64,000 bases of DNA from Geofilum rhodophaeum. GTDB lineage: Bacteria > Bacteroidota > Bacteroidia > Bacteroidales > Marinilabiliaceae. A program made the position numbers and the translations under genes. The stretch is taken from NCBI RefSeq assembly GCF_002210225.1, contig NZ_MWUJ01000005.1, positions 62,001 through 126,000 of the forward strand, in the 5' to 3' direction. Position 1 is the stretch's first letter. Each line of letters begins with the position of its first letter. Positions 1 through 9,660 of this stretch are shown one piece after another. Under the pieces are notes generated by a model. It searched no databases. It was given only the letters and a program-made list of their open reading frames with translations, and was not told the origin of the DNA.

Positions 1-1169
1 GCAGGGCTTCCGGAGCAGGCCTGGAAGCCGAACGTCTGTTGCCCGAGCGCTTTTCGAATGGGGACGACAATCCTGTTCGGCTTTGTTTGAAAAGTAAACT
101 CGATTACGGGGTGAGTTTTGAATTGTATGAAGAGTTTCCGGAGCAGTTTCAAAAACGTGATTTTGTGCTGCGGGACAAATTGGCCCCCCGGGGATCCTTC
201 GAGCACACTTATGTATTGCGGCCCCTTGAGCGCGGGGGCTATCGCTTTGGTTATGTTTTGGTGTATATCAGCAGCAGTCTCGGTTTTTTCAGTCGCCGCC
301 ACCGCCTGGCCGCCCCCGCCGAAGTAAAGGTCTATCCTTCTTTTTTGCAGATGCGTCGTTACGAGTTGATGGCCATCAGCAATCGTTTGAGTGAGGTCGG
401 GGTTAAGAAAATTCGTCGCCTGGGGCAGCACAATGAGTTTGATCAAATCAGAGACTACATACAAGGCGACGATGTGCGTACCCTCAACTGGAAGGCTACG
501 GCCCGCAAGGGGCATTTGATGGTGAATCAGTATCAGGATGAAAAGGCGCAGCAGGTCTATTGCGTAATAGATATGGGGCGCACCATGCGGATGCCTTTTG
601 CCGGGATGACCCTGGTTGATTACGCCATCAACACCAGTCTGGTGTTGGCCAATATTGCACTGCTTAGGCACGATAAGGCCGGTTTGCTGACTTTCGACCA
701 TCGCCTGCGTTCCTTCCTTCCTGCCCGTCGGGAGGGCCGCCAGATGCAGGCCTTAATGGAACTCCTCTATAAGCAGGAGCCGGGTTATGGCGAACACAAT
801 TTGGAGGCACTTTATACCCAGGTGCGTCGGCAGATTCCCCAGAGAAGTTTGTTGGTTCTTTTCACTTCTTTCGAAAGCATGGAGTCTGCCCGTCGCCAAT
901 TCCCCCTTCTTTCTGCCTTAGCTGCCCGGCACCTATTAATGGTGGTTTTTTTCGAGAATCATGAATTAGAGGCACTTCGGTTTACTCAGGCTGCAGATAC
1001 CCAGGGGATCTACCTGCAGGCCCTTGCTGAGAAGACTGCCGGAGAAAAGAGGCAATTGGTGAAGGCGCTTGAACAGCGCGGGATTGCGGCGGTGTTGACC
1101 AGTCCCGAAAAGTTGACGGTGGCTGCGGTTAACCGCTATCTGGAATATAAATCGCGCGGATTACTCTGA
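1..1169 (+). CDS. DUF58 domain protein, 5' end outside the window
   Basis: The frame is open from base 3, so the gene starts upstream of the window; 388 codons are visible. The core DUF58 signature is present around codons 145-185: a GDD-x-R motif followed by NWKATAR, then a Y-Q-D-E segment and the von Willebrand A-like start V-I-D-M-G-R-T. DUF58 proteins usually stand beside MoxR ATPases and VWA/BatA proteins and are thought to act in a cell-envelope or stress chaperone-like complex; the partners would lie upstream and are not visible. The first Met-like codon in view (TTG at 39) is internal to the conserved region and is not a credible start. A terminator-like hairpin follows at 1194. Confidence 0.85.
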   Translation, partial: RASGAGLEAERLLPERFSNGDDNPVRLCLKSKLDYGVSFELYEEFPEQFQKRDFVLRDKLAPRGSFEHTYVLRPLERGGYRFGYVLVYISSSLGFFSRRHRLAAPAEVKVYPSFLQMRRYELMAISNRLSEVGVKKIRRLGQHNEFDQIRDYIQGDDVRTLNWKATARKGHLMVNQYQDEKAQQVYCVIDMGRTMRMPFAGMTLVDYAINTSLVLANIALLRHDKAGLLTFDHRLRSFLPARREGRQMQALMELLYKQEPGYGEHNLEALYTQVRRQIPQRSLLVLFTSFESMESARRQFPLLSALAARHLLMVVFFENHELEALRFTQAADTQGIYLQALAEKTAGEKRQLVKALEQRGIAAVLTSPEKLTVAAVNRYLEYKSRGLL

Positions 1170-1193
1170 AGCAGTTTAAGTCCTTCCCCTGGC

Positions 1194-1217
1194 CGGCTCC
1201 TACCCGGAGCTGCTTTT
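1194..1217 (+). terminator. Probable intrinsic terminator after the DUF58 gene
   Basis: A 7-bp GC-rich stem (1194-1200 with 1206-1212, one G-U pair) with a 5-nt loop is followed by a run of T. It lies 25 bases after the DUF58 stop codon. Confidence 0.5.
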
Positions 1218-1328
1218 TGGCTGTTTGACTCCTGCCTTTCTGCGATTAAGTTTCTTTAAGTCGCTGCGTTTGTATCCTATGCTTAATTTTGTCTATCTTT
1301 TGGGTACAATCATTTTCTCCCCGCTTTT

Positions 1329-3587
1329 ATGAATCGGATATTATTTGTTTTTTTCTGCCTTGTTCTTTTGCTTTTGCCGCCTGGACTCAGGGGGCAGGAA
1401 CGGCCTAAGGTGGGACTCGTTTTGAGTGGGGGCGGGGCCAAGGGGCTTGCGCACATCGGTGCACTGAAGGTGCTGGAGGAGGCGGGCATTCGTCCCGATT
1501 ACATTACCGGCACCAGCATGGGCAGCATTATAGGGGGCTTGTATGCCATTGGATATGATGCCCACGAGCTGGATTCTATCGTTACTGCAGTCAATTGGGC
1601 CCAGCTCCTTAGTGATCGCATTCCCTTGTCCGATGTCATTCCCGAAGAAAAATACGATTACCAGCGTTTTCATGTTGAATTGAATCTGAGTCGTGAGGGA
1701 CTGAGCGTGCCTGCCGGATTGGTGGGGGGACAGGCCATTTCGGAATTGTTGTCGCGCCTGTCCTCAGGGGTGGCCGGGGTGCAGTCCTTTGCCGACTACC
1801 CCATACCCTTTCAATGTGTGGCGGCTGATTTGCTCAGTGGCGAACAAGTGGTTTTTAACAGTGGCAGTTTTACCACTGCCTTGCGGGCCAGCATGTCCAT
1901 ACCTTCGGTTTTTGCCCCTGTTGCGCTCGACAGTATGTTGCTTATTGATGGGGGCGTGCTCAATAATTTTCCGGTACAGCTTTGTATGGATATGGGGGCG
2001 GACATCATTATTGGTGTAAATGTGGGTACAGCGGATAAGGCAGAAATGTCGGATTTGAACTCTCCGGTGGCGGTGTTGGCTGCTTCTGCCATGATTGGCA
2101 ACAGCTTGAGTTTTAAACAGCAGGTGCCTTTTGTGGATGTGTTGATTGAGCCCGATTTGGAGGGCTTCTCCACGGCCAGTTTCTTTCAGGGACCAGACAT
2201 TATTAAACGTGGTGAAGAGGCGGCCAGCTTGCAGTTGGAAGCCTTGCAAGGGCTGGCGCAGCGGCTCGATTCCTTGGGCGCTCAGGCGCAAAAACATTTT
2301 CCGGATCGTCCGGAGTCCTACCTGATCAGCAGCATTAATCTGAAGGGCGGGGACCACATCAGCCACCGTTTTTTTATGTCGAGTCTGGGCATCGCCCCGG
2401 GAGATACGGTAAGAAATGAAGACTTGAAAAAGGGCATGAATCGTTTAATGGGTACGCGGTATTTTGAATCTGTTGCCTACGATTTAAAGCCCCTGCGTGA
2501 GGGCTATGCCTTGACGGTACATGCCACCGAATCGGCACGTACCCGCTTTAAATTTTCCTTGCATTACGACAATGAAAACAAGGCGGGCATACTGACCAAC
2601 CTGACGCTTAGGAATGTTTTGTTGCGTGGTAATCGCCTGGCTGCCACGTTGGATGTGTCGGAGCGGCCACGGCTGAACCTGTCGTTCATTAATTATTATG
2701 GGGAGAATCACCGTACGGCTTCCCGGCTGGAGGGCGTTTGGGAGAACAGCAATTTTCCGGTTTATCTGGAAGACGGTGCCGAGTATGGGCGCTTTACCCA
2801 TAATTTGACCGATTTGTCGCTGGGCTTTATGTCCTCTCTGGATACCCGTTGGGAGTTGAATGGCTTTATGGCCCTGGAGCGTTCGGTTCTGAAGCAGCAG
2901 AGTGGCTTGTATGAGGTCTTTGCTTCGGGTGTAGATCGTTTTGGCAACCAGTTGCTGTCGGCCAATTTTACAGCCAACCGCAACACTTTTAACCGTCGTT
3001 TCTTTCCAACGCGCGGCAACGAGTTGAACTTACGCTATCGCTTTTATCTGGATAACCGGGAGGTGTACAGGGGCAGTGAAAGTGTGCGGGATTTGGTTGA
3101 GCCGGCCATTGCTCGTTCTGCGGTACGTTTTTTTGAGCTGAGCGGAAGTTGGCAGGGCGTTTTTTCGCTGGGTTCCCGCTTCGCGGTGAGTCCACGCATT
3201 CAGGCCGCTTATTCGAATCGTCCTCTTCCCCTGGTGGCGATGAATTATATTGGGGGTATGCCTTTTCAGCGACGCACCCGGGAGGTGAGCTTTGTAGGCT
3301 TATCGTCGCGCGAGAAGATTGTTCAGGATTTTGCGATGGCGCAAGTTAATGTGCGCTACCGGTTTTCGCGCAGTTTTCACCTTACGGGTGTGGTGAACGG
3401 TCTGGCTGCGGCTTCCGATTCGGAAACAATTTACCGGCCTGTGGTGATGGAAGATGAGGAGTACATCCTGGGCTATGGTCTGATTCTGGAAATGGACAGC
3501 TTTTTAGGCCCGGTACAGGTAGGGGTGTCCGACAGTAATGTGCCCGGCGGCTTGCGTTGGTACATCGGTTTGGGTTATCCTTTTTGA
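1329..3587 (+). CDS. Patatin-like phospholipase with C-terminal surface-antigen (BamA-like) barrel
   Basis: 752 residues. An N-terminal signal peptide (about 1-23) precedes a patatin domain with the GGGAKG oxyanion loop (34-39), the nucleophile elbow G-T-S63-M-G and the D207-G-G dyad. A POTRA-like segment near 330-400 and a C-terminal beta-barrel of the bacterial surface antigen family follow. This is the RssA/PlpD architecture: lipases that either release the passenger to the outside or hold it at the outer membrane. All catalytic residues are intact, so lipid acyl hydrolysis is the likely activity; the natural substrate cannot be told from sequence. The last 13 bases overlap the convergent ispD gene. 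Confidence 0.9.
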   Translation: MNRILFVFFCLVLLLLPPGLRGQERPKVGLVLSGGGAKGLAHIGALKVLEEAGIRPDYITGTSMGSIIGGLYAIGYDAHELDSIVTAVNWAQLLSDRIPLSDVIPEEKYDYQRFHVELNLSREGLSVPAGLVGGQAISELLSRLSSGVAGVQSFADYPIPFQCVAADLLSGEQVVFNSGSFTTALRASMSIPSVFAPVALDSMLLIDGGVLNNFPVQLCMDMGADIIIGVNVGTADKAEMSDLNSPVAVLAASAMIGNSLSFKQQVPFVDVLIEPDLEGFSTASFFQGPDIIKRGEEAASLQLEALQGLAQRLDSLGAQAQKHFPDRPESYLISSINLKGGDHISHRFFMSSLGIAPGDTVRNEDLKKGMNRLMGTRYFESVAYDLKPLREGYALTVHATESARTRFKFSLHYDNENKAGILTNLTLRNVLLRGNRLAATLDVSERPRLNLSFINYYGENHRTASRLEGVWENSNFPVYLEDGAEYGRFTHNLTDLSLGFMSSLDTRWELNGFMALERSVLKQQSGLYEVFASGVDRFGNQLLSANFTANRNTFNRRFFPTRGNELNLRYRFYLDNREVYRGSESVRDLVEPAIARSAVRFFELSGSWQGVFSLGSRFAVSPRIQAAYSNRPLPLVAMNYIGGMPFQRRTREVSFVGLSSREKIVQDFAMAQVNVRYRFSRSFHLTGVVNGLAAASDSETIYRPVVMEDEEYILGYGLILEMDSFLGPVQVGVSDSNVPGGLRWYIGLGYPF

Positions 3588-4249
3588 CGCAGGAGGGCTT
3601 CGGCCAGCAACAGATCGAAGGGGGTGGTTATCTTGATGTTCTCGGGATTGCCATCGACCAGGTGAATGGGATGTCCCAGGGCCTCTACTACGGAGGCATC
3701 GTCGGTGAATGTTGCTTTATAGTTTTGTTGGTAAGCTTTTTTAATCAGCCGGGTATGAAAAACCTGAGGGGTCTGAACCAGGCGATACAGATCGCGTGGG
3801 CGTGCTGTGCTGCCTTGTGGCAGCACTTCCCTGATGGAATCGACCGGAGCGACCACGGGAATGGCTGCTCCGTATTGGCGGGCAGCTTCATAGCTGGCAG
3901 CAATGGTGTCCGGAGCCACAAAGGGGCGCACGCCGTCGTGCACCCCGGTACATCCGTCTTCATTTTCAACACAGGTCAAGGCATTAGAGACACTGTGAAA
4001 GCGTGTTTCCCCTCCGTTTACAGTGAGCAGGGGCAGTTCAAACTTATGTTTGCGACGCAATCCTTCCCATACTTCGCGCTGGTCGGCCGGCAGGGCCAGA
4101 ATAAATTGCAGATCGGGCCTGTGGCGGTAAAAGGTCTCCAGGGTATGCATCAAAAGGGGCTTTCCTTGTAATTCAAGGAATTGCTTGGGCAAATCCCGCC
4201 CCATGCGTAAGCCCTTGCCGCCCGCTACTACAATCAGATAATCCTGCAT
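3575..4249 (-). CDS. ispD: 2-C-methyl-D-erythritol 4-phosphate cytidylyltransferase
   Basis: 224 residues, normal length for IspD. The nucleotidyltransferase signature A-G-G-K-G-x-R-M-G at residues 9-17 is followed by P-K-Q-F; the H-D-G-V-R-P motif and the late T-D-D-A-S motif are also present. It joins CTP and MEP to make CDP-methylerythritol in the non-mevalonate isoprenoid pathway. The gene stands alone and its 3' end overlaps the patatin gene by 13 bases tail to tail. No ispF is fused or adjacent. Confidence 0.93.
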   Translation of the reverse strand: MQDYLIVVAGGKGLRMGRDLPKQFLELQGKPLLMHTLETFYRHRPDLQFILALPADQREVWEGLRRKHKFELPLLTVNGGETRFHSVSNALTCVENEDGCTGVHDGVRPFVAPDTIAASYEAARQYGAAIPVVAPVDSIREVLPQGSTARPRDLYRLVQTPQVFHTRLIKKAYQQNYKATFTDDASVVEALGHPIHLVDGNPENIKITTPFDLLLAEALLRQKG

Positions 4250-4363
4250 TTTATACCGCCGTTATTTTGTTTTCGAAAAAAAAGTTAAGGGATTGAACAA
4301 AGTTAAGTAATCCCCGTAAAGGATAGCTTTTGATAAGGATGAATTTTGAAAAACGAGGAAGGG

Positions 4364-6196
4364 ATGAGAATAGTGGGAATGAAGTTTTCGAAATTGCGCA
4401 ATCGTCTGTTGTTTTATTTTGGCATTTTGACTTTTGTGATTATTGCCGTTCAGGCCTTAGTGAGTTATACTACCGTCCGAAGCACCTTGCTTCGAGATGT
4501 TCGTGAAAATCAATTGCTTGCATTTTTGGAGGCTTCCGGAGCCGAGATTCGGACGGGATTGGAGAAAGGCTTGGAAGTCTCCCTGGCGCTGGCCAACGAC
4601 CCCTTGTTGTTGCATTGGTTTGAGGGGGGTGAGGAGGAGCAGGACCTGGCCTCTTTTGCCTTGGGGAAGCTGGATCAGTTGTACACCGAGAGGGCTTATC
4701 CTTCTGTTTTTGCGGCGTCCGTCACCACCAACCATTTTTATACGCAGGGATACCAGCATGCGAACACCCTGGTTCCGGACCGGGAAAGTGATCAGTGGTT
4801 TTACCAGTTGATGGCATCGGGACAAAGGTTCGAATTGAATTACGATTACAATGAGGCGCTGGATCAGACTTTCTTTTTCTTTAATGTGTTGATGGGCGAT
4901 GTGCAGGCTCCTGTGGGGGTGGCCGGCATTGGGATTGATCCGGGTGGCCTGATTCAACAATTTGCGGAGAGCAGGTTGACAGAGCGTTCGCGCATGTGGA
5001 TGATTGATGCTGCCGGACAGGTGGTGATTTCGGAGGATGTGGAGGAGATTGGTTCGCCTTTGGCCGAAGTGGTGGGGCAGGATATTTATTCGGCCCTGGG
5101 GCTTATAGAGGGTCGGGGGGTGTTGCCTGGTATCTCTTATGGTGGCGAGGATTATGATTTTGCACTTCTGCCGTTGGGGGATACCGGCTTGTCTGCCCTC
5201 ATGGTGGCTCCGGTGTCCGAATTGATGGCGGTAGTTCGACCCATTGCCTGGAACAGCCTTTGGTTGAGCATTGTATTCTTGTCTGTTACTCTGGTCATTG
5301 TTTTGGTGCTGGCGCGCTCTTTAACCGAACCCCTGGATGTGCTGACTCTGCATTCCGATGCTTTTGCCCAGGGCGATTTAAGTGGGAATCTTCCTTTGCG
5401 TGTACTGGAGCGCCCCGATGAGCTGGGACAGCTGGCGCGTTCTTTTGAGGATTTAAAAAGGAAAATCAATGCCCTGATTGGTCAGGCAGCCCGGGCTGCC
5501 GGTACCATTGCCGCCGGCAATGAGGAAATGACCGGATCTGCTTCTCGTTTGGCCGAAAGCGCTACCGAGCAGGCTTCCTCTACGGAGGAATTGTCGGCTT
5601 CTATGGAGGAGATGGGCTCTAATATTAATCAGAACGCGGACAATGCCCGTGAGACGGCCGGTATTGTTCAGGATGCAGCTAAGCGTGCCGCCTCCGGGGA
5701 ACAAATGCTGCAGGAGGCTGTAGTGGCGATCGAAAGTATAAGTGAGAGCGTTGTCTTGATTGAGGAGGTAGCACGACAGACCAATATACTGGCGCTGAAT
5801 GCCGCTATTGAGGCCGCCCGGGCTGGTGAGCACGGGAAGGGCTTTGCGGTTGTTGCCGGCGAGGTGCGTCGTTTGGCTGAGCGAAGTCGTATCAATGCTG
5901 CCAAGATTTCTCAACTTTCGGGCAATAGTGTGCACATTGCCCGTGGGGCGATGCAGATTTTTTCTGAAATGGTGCCCAAGATTATGAAGAGTGCCGAACT
6001 GGTTATGGAGATCAGTGCTGCTTCTAAGGAGCAAAATGTGGGTGCCGAGCAGATCAACAACGCTTTGCTTGAATTGGATCGTGTGTCGCAAGGAAATGCA
6101 CAGGCGGCAGAGGACATCAACGGCATGGTGCAGCAGTTTAATGCCGAGGTGGAGGCCATATACAAGGTGGTGAGCTATTTTAAGCTGGAAGCCTAA
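4364..6196 (+). CDS. Methyl-accepting chemotaxis-type transducer
   Basis: About 610 residues from the ATG at 4364, which has AGGAAGGG just before it; an ATG at 4379 is also possible. Layout: a transmembrane helix at about 10-32, a roughly 260-residue periplasmic sensor (Cache-like in size; ligand unknown), a second helix at about 295-318, HAMP, then a coiled-coil signalling domain. The hairpin tip reads [20 protein letters not shown] followed by [19 protein letters not shown], which is diagnostic for chemoreceptors. There is no C-terminal CheR/CheB docking pentapeptide. No che genes are nearby. In non-flagellate Bacteroidota such receptors may feed gliding, twitching or non-motility pathways; this last point is inference. 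Confidence 0.92.
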   Translation: MRIVGMKFSKLRNRLLFYFGILTFVIIAVQALVSYTTVRSTLLRDVRENQLLAFLEASGAEIRTGLEKGLEVSLALANDPLLLHWFEGGEEEQDLASFALGKLDQLYTERAYPSVFAASVTTNHFYTQGYQHANTLVPDRESDQWFYQLMASGQRFELNYDYNEALDQTFFFFNVLMGDVQAPVGVAGIGIDPGGLIQQFAESRLTERSRMWMIDAAGQVVISEDVEEIGSPLAEVVGQDIYSALGLIEGRGVLPGISYGGEDYDFALLPLGDTGLSALMVAPVSELMAVVRPIAWNSLWLSIVFLSVTLVIVLVLARSLTEPLDVLTLHSDAFAQGDLSGNLPLRVLERPDELGQLARSFEDLKRKINALIGQAARAAGTIAAGNEEMTGSASRLAESATEQASSTEELSASMEEMGSNINQNADNARETAGIVQDAAKRAASGEQMLQEAVVAIESISESVVLIEEVARQTNILALNAAIEAARAGEHGKGFAVVAGEVRRLAERSRINAAKISQLSGNSVHIARGAMQIFSEMVPKIMKSAELVMEISAASKEQNVGAEQINNALLELDRVSQGNAQAAEDINGMVQQFNAEVEAIYKVVSYFKLEA

Positions 6197-6215
6197 ATGG
6201 ACTTGGGGGCAGACG

Positions 6216-6260
6216 AAAACAGCAAGGGCCCGATGTTTAACATCGGGCCCTTGCTGTTTT
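6216..6260. terminator. Strong bidirectional terminator
   Basis: A perfect 20-bp inverted repeat (6216-6235 with 6241-6260) has a 5-nt loop, A-rich on the left and T-rich on the right. It sits between the convergent chemoreceptor and acyl-CoA ligase genes and can serve both. Confidence 0.9.
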
Positions 6261-6275
6261 GCTTTTTAAGGGGTG

Positions 6276-7925
6276 CTATTTCATGTATTTGTAGCGTTTG
6301 ATGCTCTTTTTGGGCGTTTTTTCAAATTCTTCGGGGAAGAGAATGATTTTGTGAATGGCCATGAAAGCCGGCAGTTCCTGGTTGACTTCCTTGCGTAGTT
6401 TTTGCAGCACCTCTTCGATGTTTTCTGAACTGCAGTTCGAGAGGTCACACACTTCGTAATCGGGATACACCAGGGCCTCAATTTTGCCGTCGTTTTCACG
6501 AACCAGGCACTCTTGTACCAGCTCCTGGCTGTTGAGTACGGTTTCTATTTCTTCTGGATAAATGTTTTGGCCCGAAGCCCCCAGGATCATGTTTTTACTG
6601 CGCCCACGAATGTAAATGAAGTTGTCGGCGTCGATGATGCCCAGGTCGCCGGTATGCAACCAGCCGTCGTCGGTGAAGATTTCGCTGGTGGCTTTGTCGT
6701 TTTTGTAATAGCCCAGGAGGGTGTTGTCTCCCTTTACCTGGATTTCGCCCACTACATTAAAGGGATCTTCGCTGTCGATCCGCACCTGCATGCGATCTAC
6801 AATTTTACCGGCCGAATGCAGGCGGGTTTTGTCCCAGTGGGCATAGCTGATCAGCGGACCGCATTCGGTCATGCCATAGCCCACGGTCAGGGGGAAATTG
6901 ATTTTTTTCAGAAAGAGCTCCACATCTTTGTTCAACGCCGCTCCGCCTACCACCATTTCTTTAAATTCGCCGCCAAAGGTGTCGACGAGTGTTTTGCGCA
7001 CTTTGGCGTAAACCAGGTTGTTGGCGAAAGGAATTTTAAGGAGGGTGCGCAGGGTGGGGCTCTCGAGTTTGGGCATGATGCGCCGCTTAAATATCTTTTC
7101 GAGAATCAGTGGCACCGATAATATCAGGTGGGGACGTACCTTGCGGAAGGCCTCGGTAATGATTTGCGGCGACGGGGTACGGGTCAGAAAGGTGATGTGG
7201 CAACCGGTAATAAAAGGCCACAGGAATTCGAAGAGACAGCCGTAGGCGTGGGCCATGGGCAAAAAGGAAACGATGCGCTCTCCGGTCACCAGATCGAAGG
7301 TGTCTGAGGCATATTTCACGTTGGACCAGATGCTTCGGTGGGGCAGCAATACGCCCTTTGAAAAGCCGGAAGTCCCTGAGGTGTAGGAAAGCACCATGGG
7401 CTCCTCTGCCTGAACCTCTGCGTAGCGAATGCTGGAAGGCTCGAAAAGCTGCTTCGGATCGCCGAGCTTTTTATGCGCTTTATCCACAGCCTTTTTCAGC
7501 TTGTCGTGCGGGTCGCATAAGGCCTTGAAATCGTTGACCGAAAGAATGCCCTTTACTTTAGGGATTTTGGTCTCGTCGATTTTATCGTACATCAGCGCAG
7601 TCGAAAACAACAGAACGGATTCCGAATGGTTGATGATGTGGTGAATGTCGTTGCTGTGAAAATCGGGAAGAATGGGCACTATGATGGCCCCATAGGTGAT
7701 GGTGGCCAGATAGGCGATGCCCCAGTTGGAAGAATTTCGACCGATCAGCGCAATTTTATCGCCTTTTTTGATGCCCAGCTCGTGAAAGGTGAGGTGAAGC
7801 TGGTGCAGGGTTTTCCCTACTTCACGAAAGCTGTAGTCTGTGCCCTGGTAGTCGCTAAAGGCCAATAAATCAGCGTGCTTTTCAATGGTGTTTTGCACCA
7901 TTGAGAGATAACCATTTGACTGCAT
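6276..7925 (-). CDS. Long-chain fatty acid--CoA ligase (AMP-binding)
   Basis: 549 residues from the ATG at 7925; in-frame codons upstream of it look non-coding. The adenylate-forming signature Y-T-S-G-T-S-G-F-S-K-G lies near residue 180. The motifs V-G-Y-G-M-T-E-C-G-P and H-T-G-D-L-G, and the hinge R-G-R-S-K-N, are present. It should activate fatty acids to acyl-CoA via acyl-AMP, probably for lipid synthesis or turnover. It is monocistronic, between a terminator and the divergent larB gene. The exact chain-length preference cannot be read from sequence; a function on another carboxylate is possible. Confidence 0.88.
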   Translation of the reverse strand: MQSNGYLSMVQNTIEKHADLLAFSDYQGTDYSFREVGKTLHQLHLTFHELGIKKGDKIALIGRNSSNWGIAYLATITYGAIIVPILPDFHSNDIHHIINHSESVLLFSTALMYDKIDETKIPKVKGILSVNDFKALCDPHDKLKKAVDKAHKKLGDPKQLFEPSSIRYAEVQAEEPMVLSYTSGTSGFSKGVLLPHRSIWSNVKYASDTFDLVTGERIVSFLPMAHAYGCLFEFLWPFITGCHITFLTRTPSPQIITEAFRKVRPHLILSVPLILEKIFKRRIMPKLESPTLRTLLKIPFANNLVYAKVRKTLVDTFGGEFKEMVVGGAALNKDVELFLKKINFPLTVGYGMTECGPLISYAHWDKTRLHSAGKIVDRMQVRIDSEDPFNVVGEIQVKGDNTLLGYYKNDKATSEIFTDDGWLHTGDLGIIDADNFIYIRGRSKNMILGASGQNIYPEEIETVLNSQELVQECLVRENDGKIEALVYPDYEVCDLSNCSSENIEEVLQKLRKEVNQELPAFMAIHKIILFPEEFEKTPKKSIKRYKYMK

Positions 7926-8070
7926 AGGAACTTCAGTTAGTTGGTATAATCTTTGAACAAAAGACACAAATTTACACTTTTTTCTCTTACGCTGGTTCTT
8001 CAAAAGGGATACTTGTGTCCTCCTCCTTGTGAATAATGTTTATATTTAGGCCTTGTAAACCCATGCAGGT

Positions 8071-8832
8071 ATGACCTTCGACGAACTTTACGATCAAATT
8101 CGCTCCGGTTCACTGGATAAGAATCAGGCCCGGCAGCAATTTTCCCTCGACTGGTTGGAAACCGCCAGTTCGTATATTGCTGATGTGAACCGGGGTGCCC
8201 GGAACAATATTCCGGAGATCATTTACGGCGAATACAAGCAGTTTGAGCAAACGCTGGAGCTGGCCGATGTGTTTTTGGAACGGCACGGTCGTGTCATTAT
8301 TTCCAGAAGTCCCTTCAACGATCGCCTGGTGGCCCATTACGAGAGTCGCTGTGTGCTTTTGGCCGGTGAGCAGGTGCTGGTGTTGGGCAGCTTGCCCGAA
8401 GTCCGGGGAAAGGTGCTTTTGGTCAGCGCCGGAGCTGCCGATCATCCCGTGTTGGAGGAGTGTGCTTTTACCCTGCGTGCCTTGGGTGTGGAGCCCTTGG
8501 TGTTTGAGGATCGGGGCATTGCCCATCCTACCAGAGTGCTGGAGGCGGTAAAAGAGGGAGTGGCCGGAGATGCTGCTGCTGTTGTTGTTGTGGCAGGAAT
8601 GGAAGGTGCTTTGGCCCCTTTTGTCGCCTCCCTGGTGGCGCTACCGGTGATTGGGGTGCCTACTTCCGTGGGCTATGGCTTCAGGGCGAAAGAGGCCGCG
8701 CTGACTTCGATGCTGGCCTCCTGTGCGCCCAATCTGACGGTAGTCAATATCGATGGGGGCATAAGGGCTGCGGTGGTGGCGGGACTGATTGCCAGGAATC
8801 GGGAGGCGGTGCGTGGAAGTCGTGCAGAATAA
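8071..8832 (+). CDS. larB: LarB: pyridinium-3,5-biscarboxylate mononucleotide synthase
   Basis: 253 residues, matching the LarB family. An N-terminal helical part carrying the N-R-G-A-R-N-N-I-P-E segment is followed by a PurE/AIR-carboxylase-like domain (about 115-250) with V-V-A-G-M-E-G-A-L and G-V-P-T-S-V-G-Y-G. LarB carboxylates and hydrolyses NaAD in the first step of nickel-pincer nucleotide synthesis, the cofactor of lactate racemase and related enzymes. It is followed after 18 bases by larC, so the two are co-transcribed. larE and larA are not in the window. Confidence 0.9.
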   Translation: MTFDELYDQIRSGSLDKNQARQQFSLDWLETASSYIADVNRGARNNIPEIIYGEYKQFEQTLELADVFLERHGRVIISRSPFNDRLVAHYESRCVLLAGEQVLVLGSLPEVRGKVLLVSAGAADHPVLEECAFTLRALGVEPLVFEDRGIAHPTRVLEAVKEGVAGDAAAVVVVAGMEGALAPFVASLVALPVIGVPTSVGYGFRAKEAALTSMLASCAPNLTVVNIDGGIRAAVVAGLIARNREAVRGSRAE

Positions 8833-8850
8833 TTAAATAAATCAATAGGT

Positions 8851-9660
8851 ATGGAGTTGTATGTTAATCCATCCGGAGGTTTTGCCGGAGACATGTTTGC
8901 GGCAGCGCTGATCAGCGCCGGAGCCGATGAAGAGCGGGTAAGTTCAGCGATGCAAGCGGCTGCAGAGAAGCTTGGAAAGGCTTCGGTAAAGCATGTCCGG
9001 ACTGCCGACGGCAGCAGTCGCATGCTCATTAGGGTGGAACACCATCACGGTCACCTTTCGGTGCACAAGGCCGCTCATTTGCTGGAGCACCTCATGGCGG
9101 ATTTGGAAGTGGAACCGGTTTATGCTGCTTTTGGCTTTCGGATGCTGAAGGCTTTGGCAGAAGCAGAGAAGATCGCGCATGAAACGCACGATTTTGATAT
9201 GGAACATCACCATCACCACGATCATCACCACGACCAGGACCATCATCACGCCCATGAGCATGCCGAATGGATGAAGGATTTGCCCGAGGCCTGGTTGCAT
9301 GAAGCCCAGGATATTTTGATAGATATTGTTGGTGCCGTTTGTGGTTTGCAAGCATTGGGTGTGCCCCCGCAGGCAAAGTTGTTGGCTCCGGTGGCCTATG
9401 GTGGTGGATCCATCAGTTTTTCGCACGGCAGCATGAAAGTTCCTGCGCCTGCAACGGCAGTGATGATTCAAAATAACCGTTTGCCGGTAACAGCAGGTCC
9501 CATCGATATTGAATTGTTCACGCCTACCGGTGCCGCAGCCTTGTCGGCCCTGGGCGTTGGGGAGGTCGTACAGCTGCCGCAAGGCCGCGTTCGGTCGCGC
9601 GGTTATTCGCGCGGGACCAAGGATCTGCCCATTCCGCCCCTCGAAGTGGTACTGCTTTAA
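8851..9660 (+). CDS. larC: Short LarC (LarC1 domain only), nickel insertion protein
   Basis: 269 residues. The start of the LarC/DUF111 family is clear: N-P-S-G-G-F-A-G-D-M near residues 6-15. A histidine-rich stretch (about 113-138, more than a dozen His) fits nickel binding. The conserved G-G-G-S-I-S-F-S-H-G and F-T-P-T-G-A-A motifs follow. Full LarC proteins are about 400 residues and have a C-terminal LarC2 half that uses CTP; this gene stops where LarC1 ends, and the next gene lies on the other strand. No continuing frame with LarC2 sequence was seen. Its last 4 bases overlap the stop of the convergent Crp/Fnr gene. Confidence 0.88.
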   Translation: MELYVNPSGGFAGDMFAAALISAGADEERVSSAMQAAAEKLGKASVKHVRTADGSSRMLIRVEHHHGHLSVHKAAHLLEHLMADLEVEPVYAAFGFRMLKALAEAEKIAHETHDFDMEHHHHHDHHHDQDHHHAHEHAEWMKDLPEAWLHEAQDILIDIVGAVCGLQALGVPPQAKLLAPVAYGGGSISFSHGSMKVPAPATAVMIQNNRLPVTAGPIDIELFTPTGAAALSALGVGEVVQLPQGRVRSRGYSRGTKDLPIPPLEVVLL

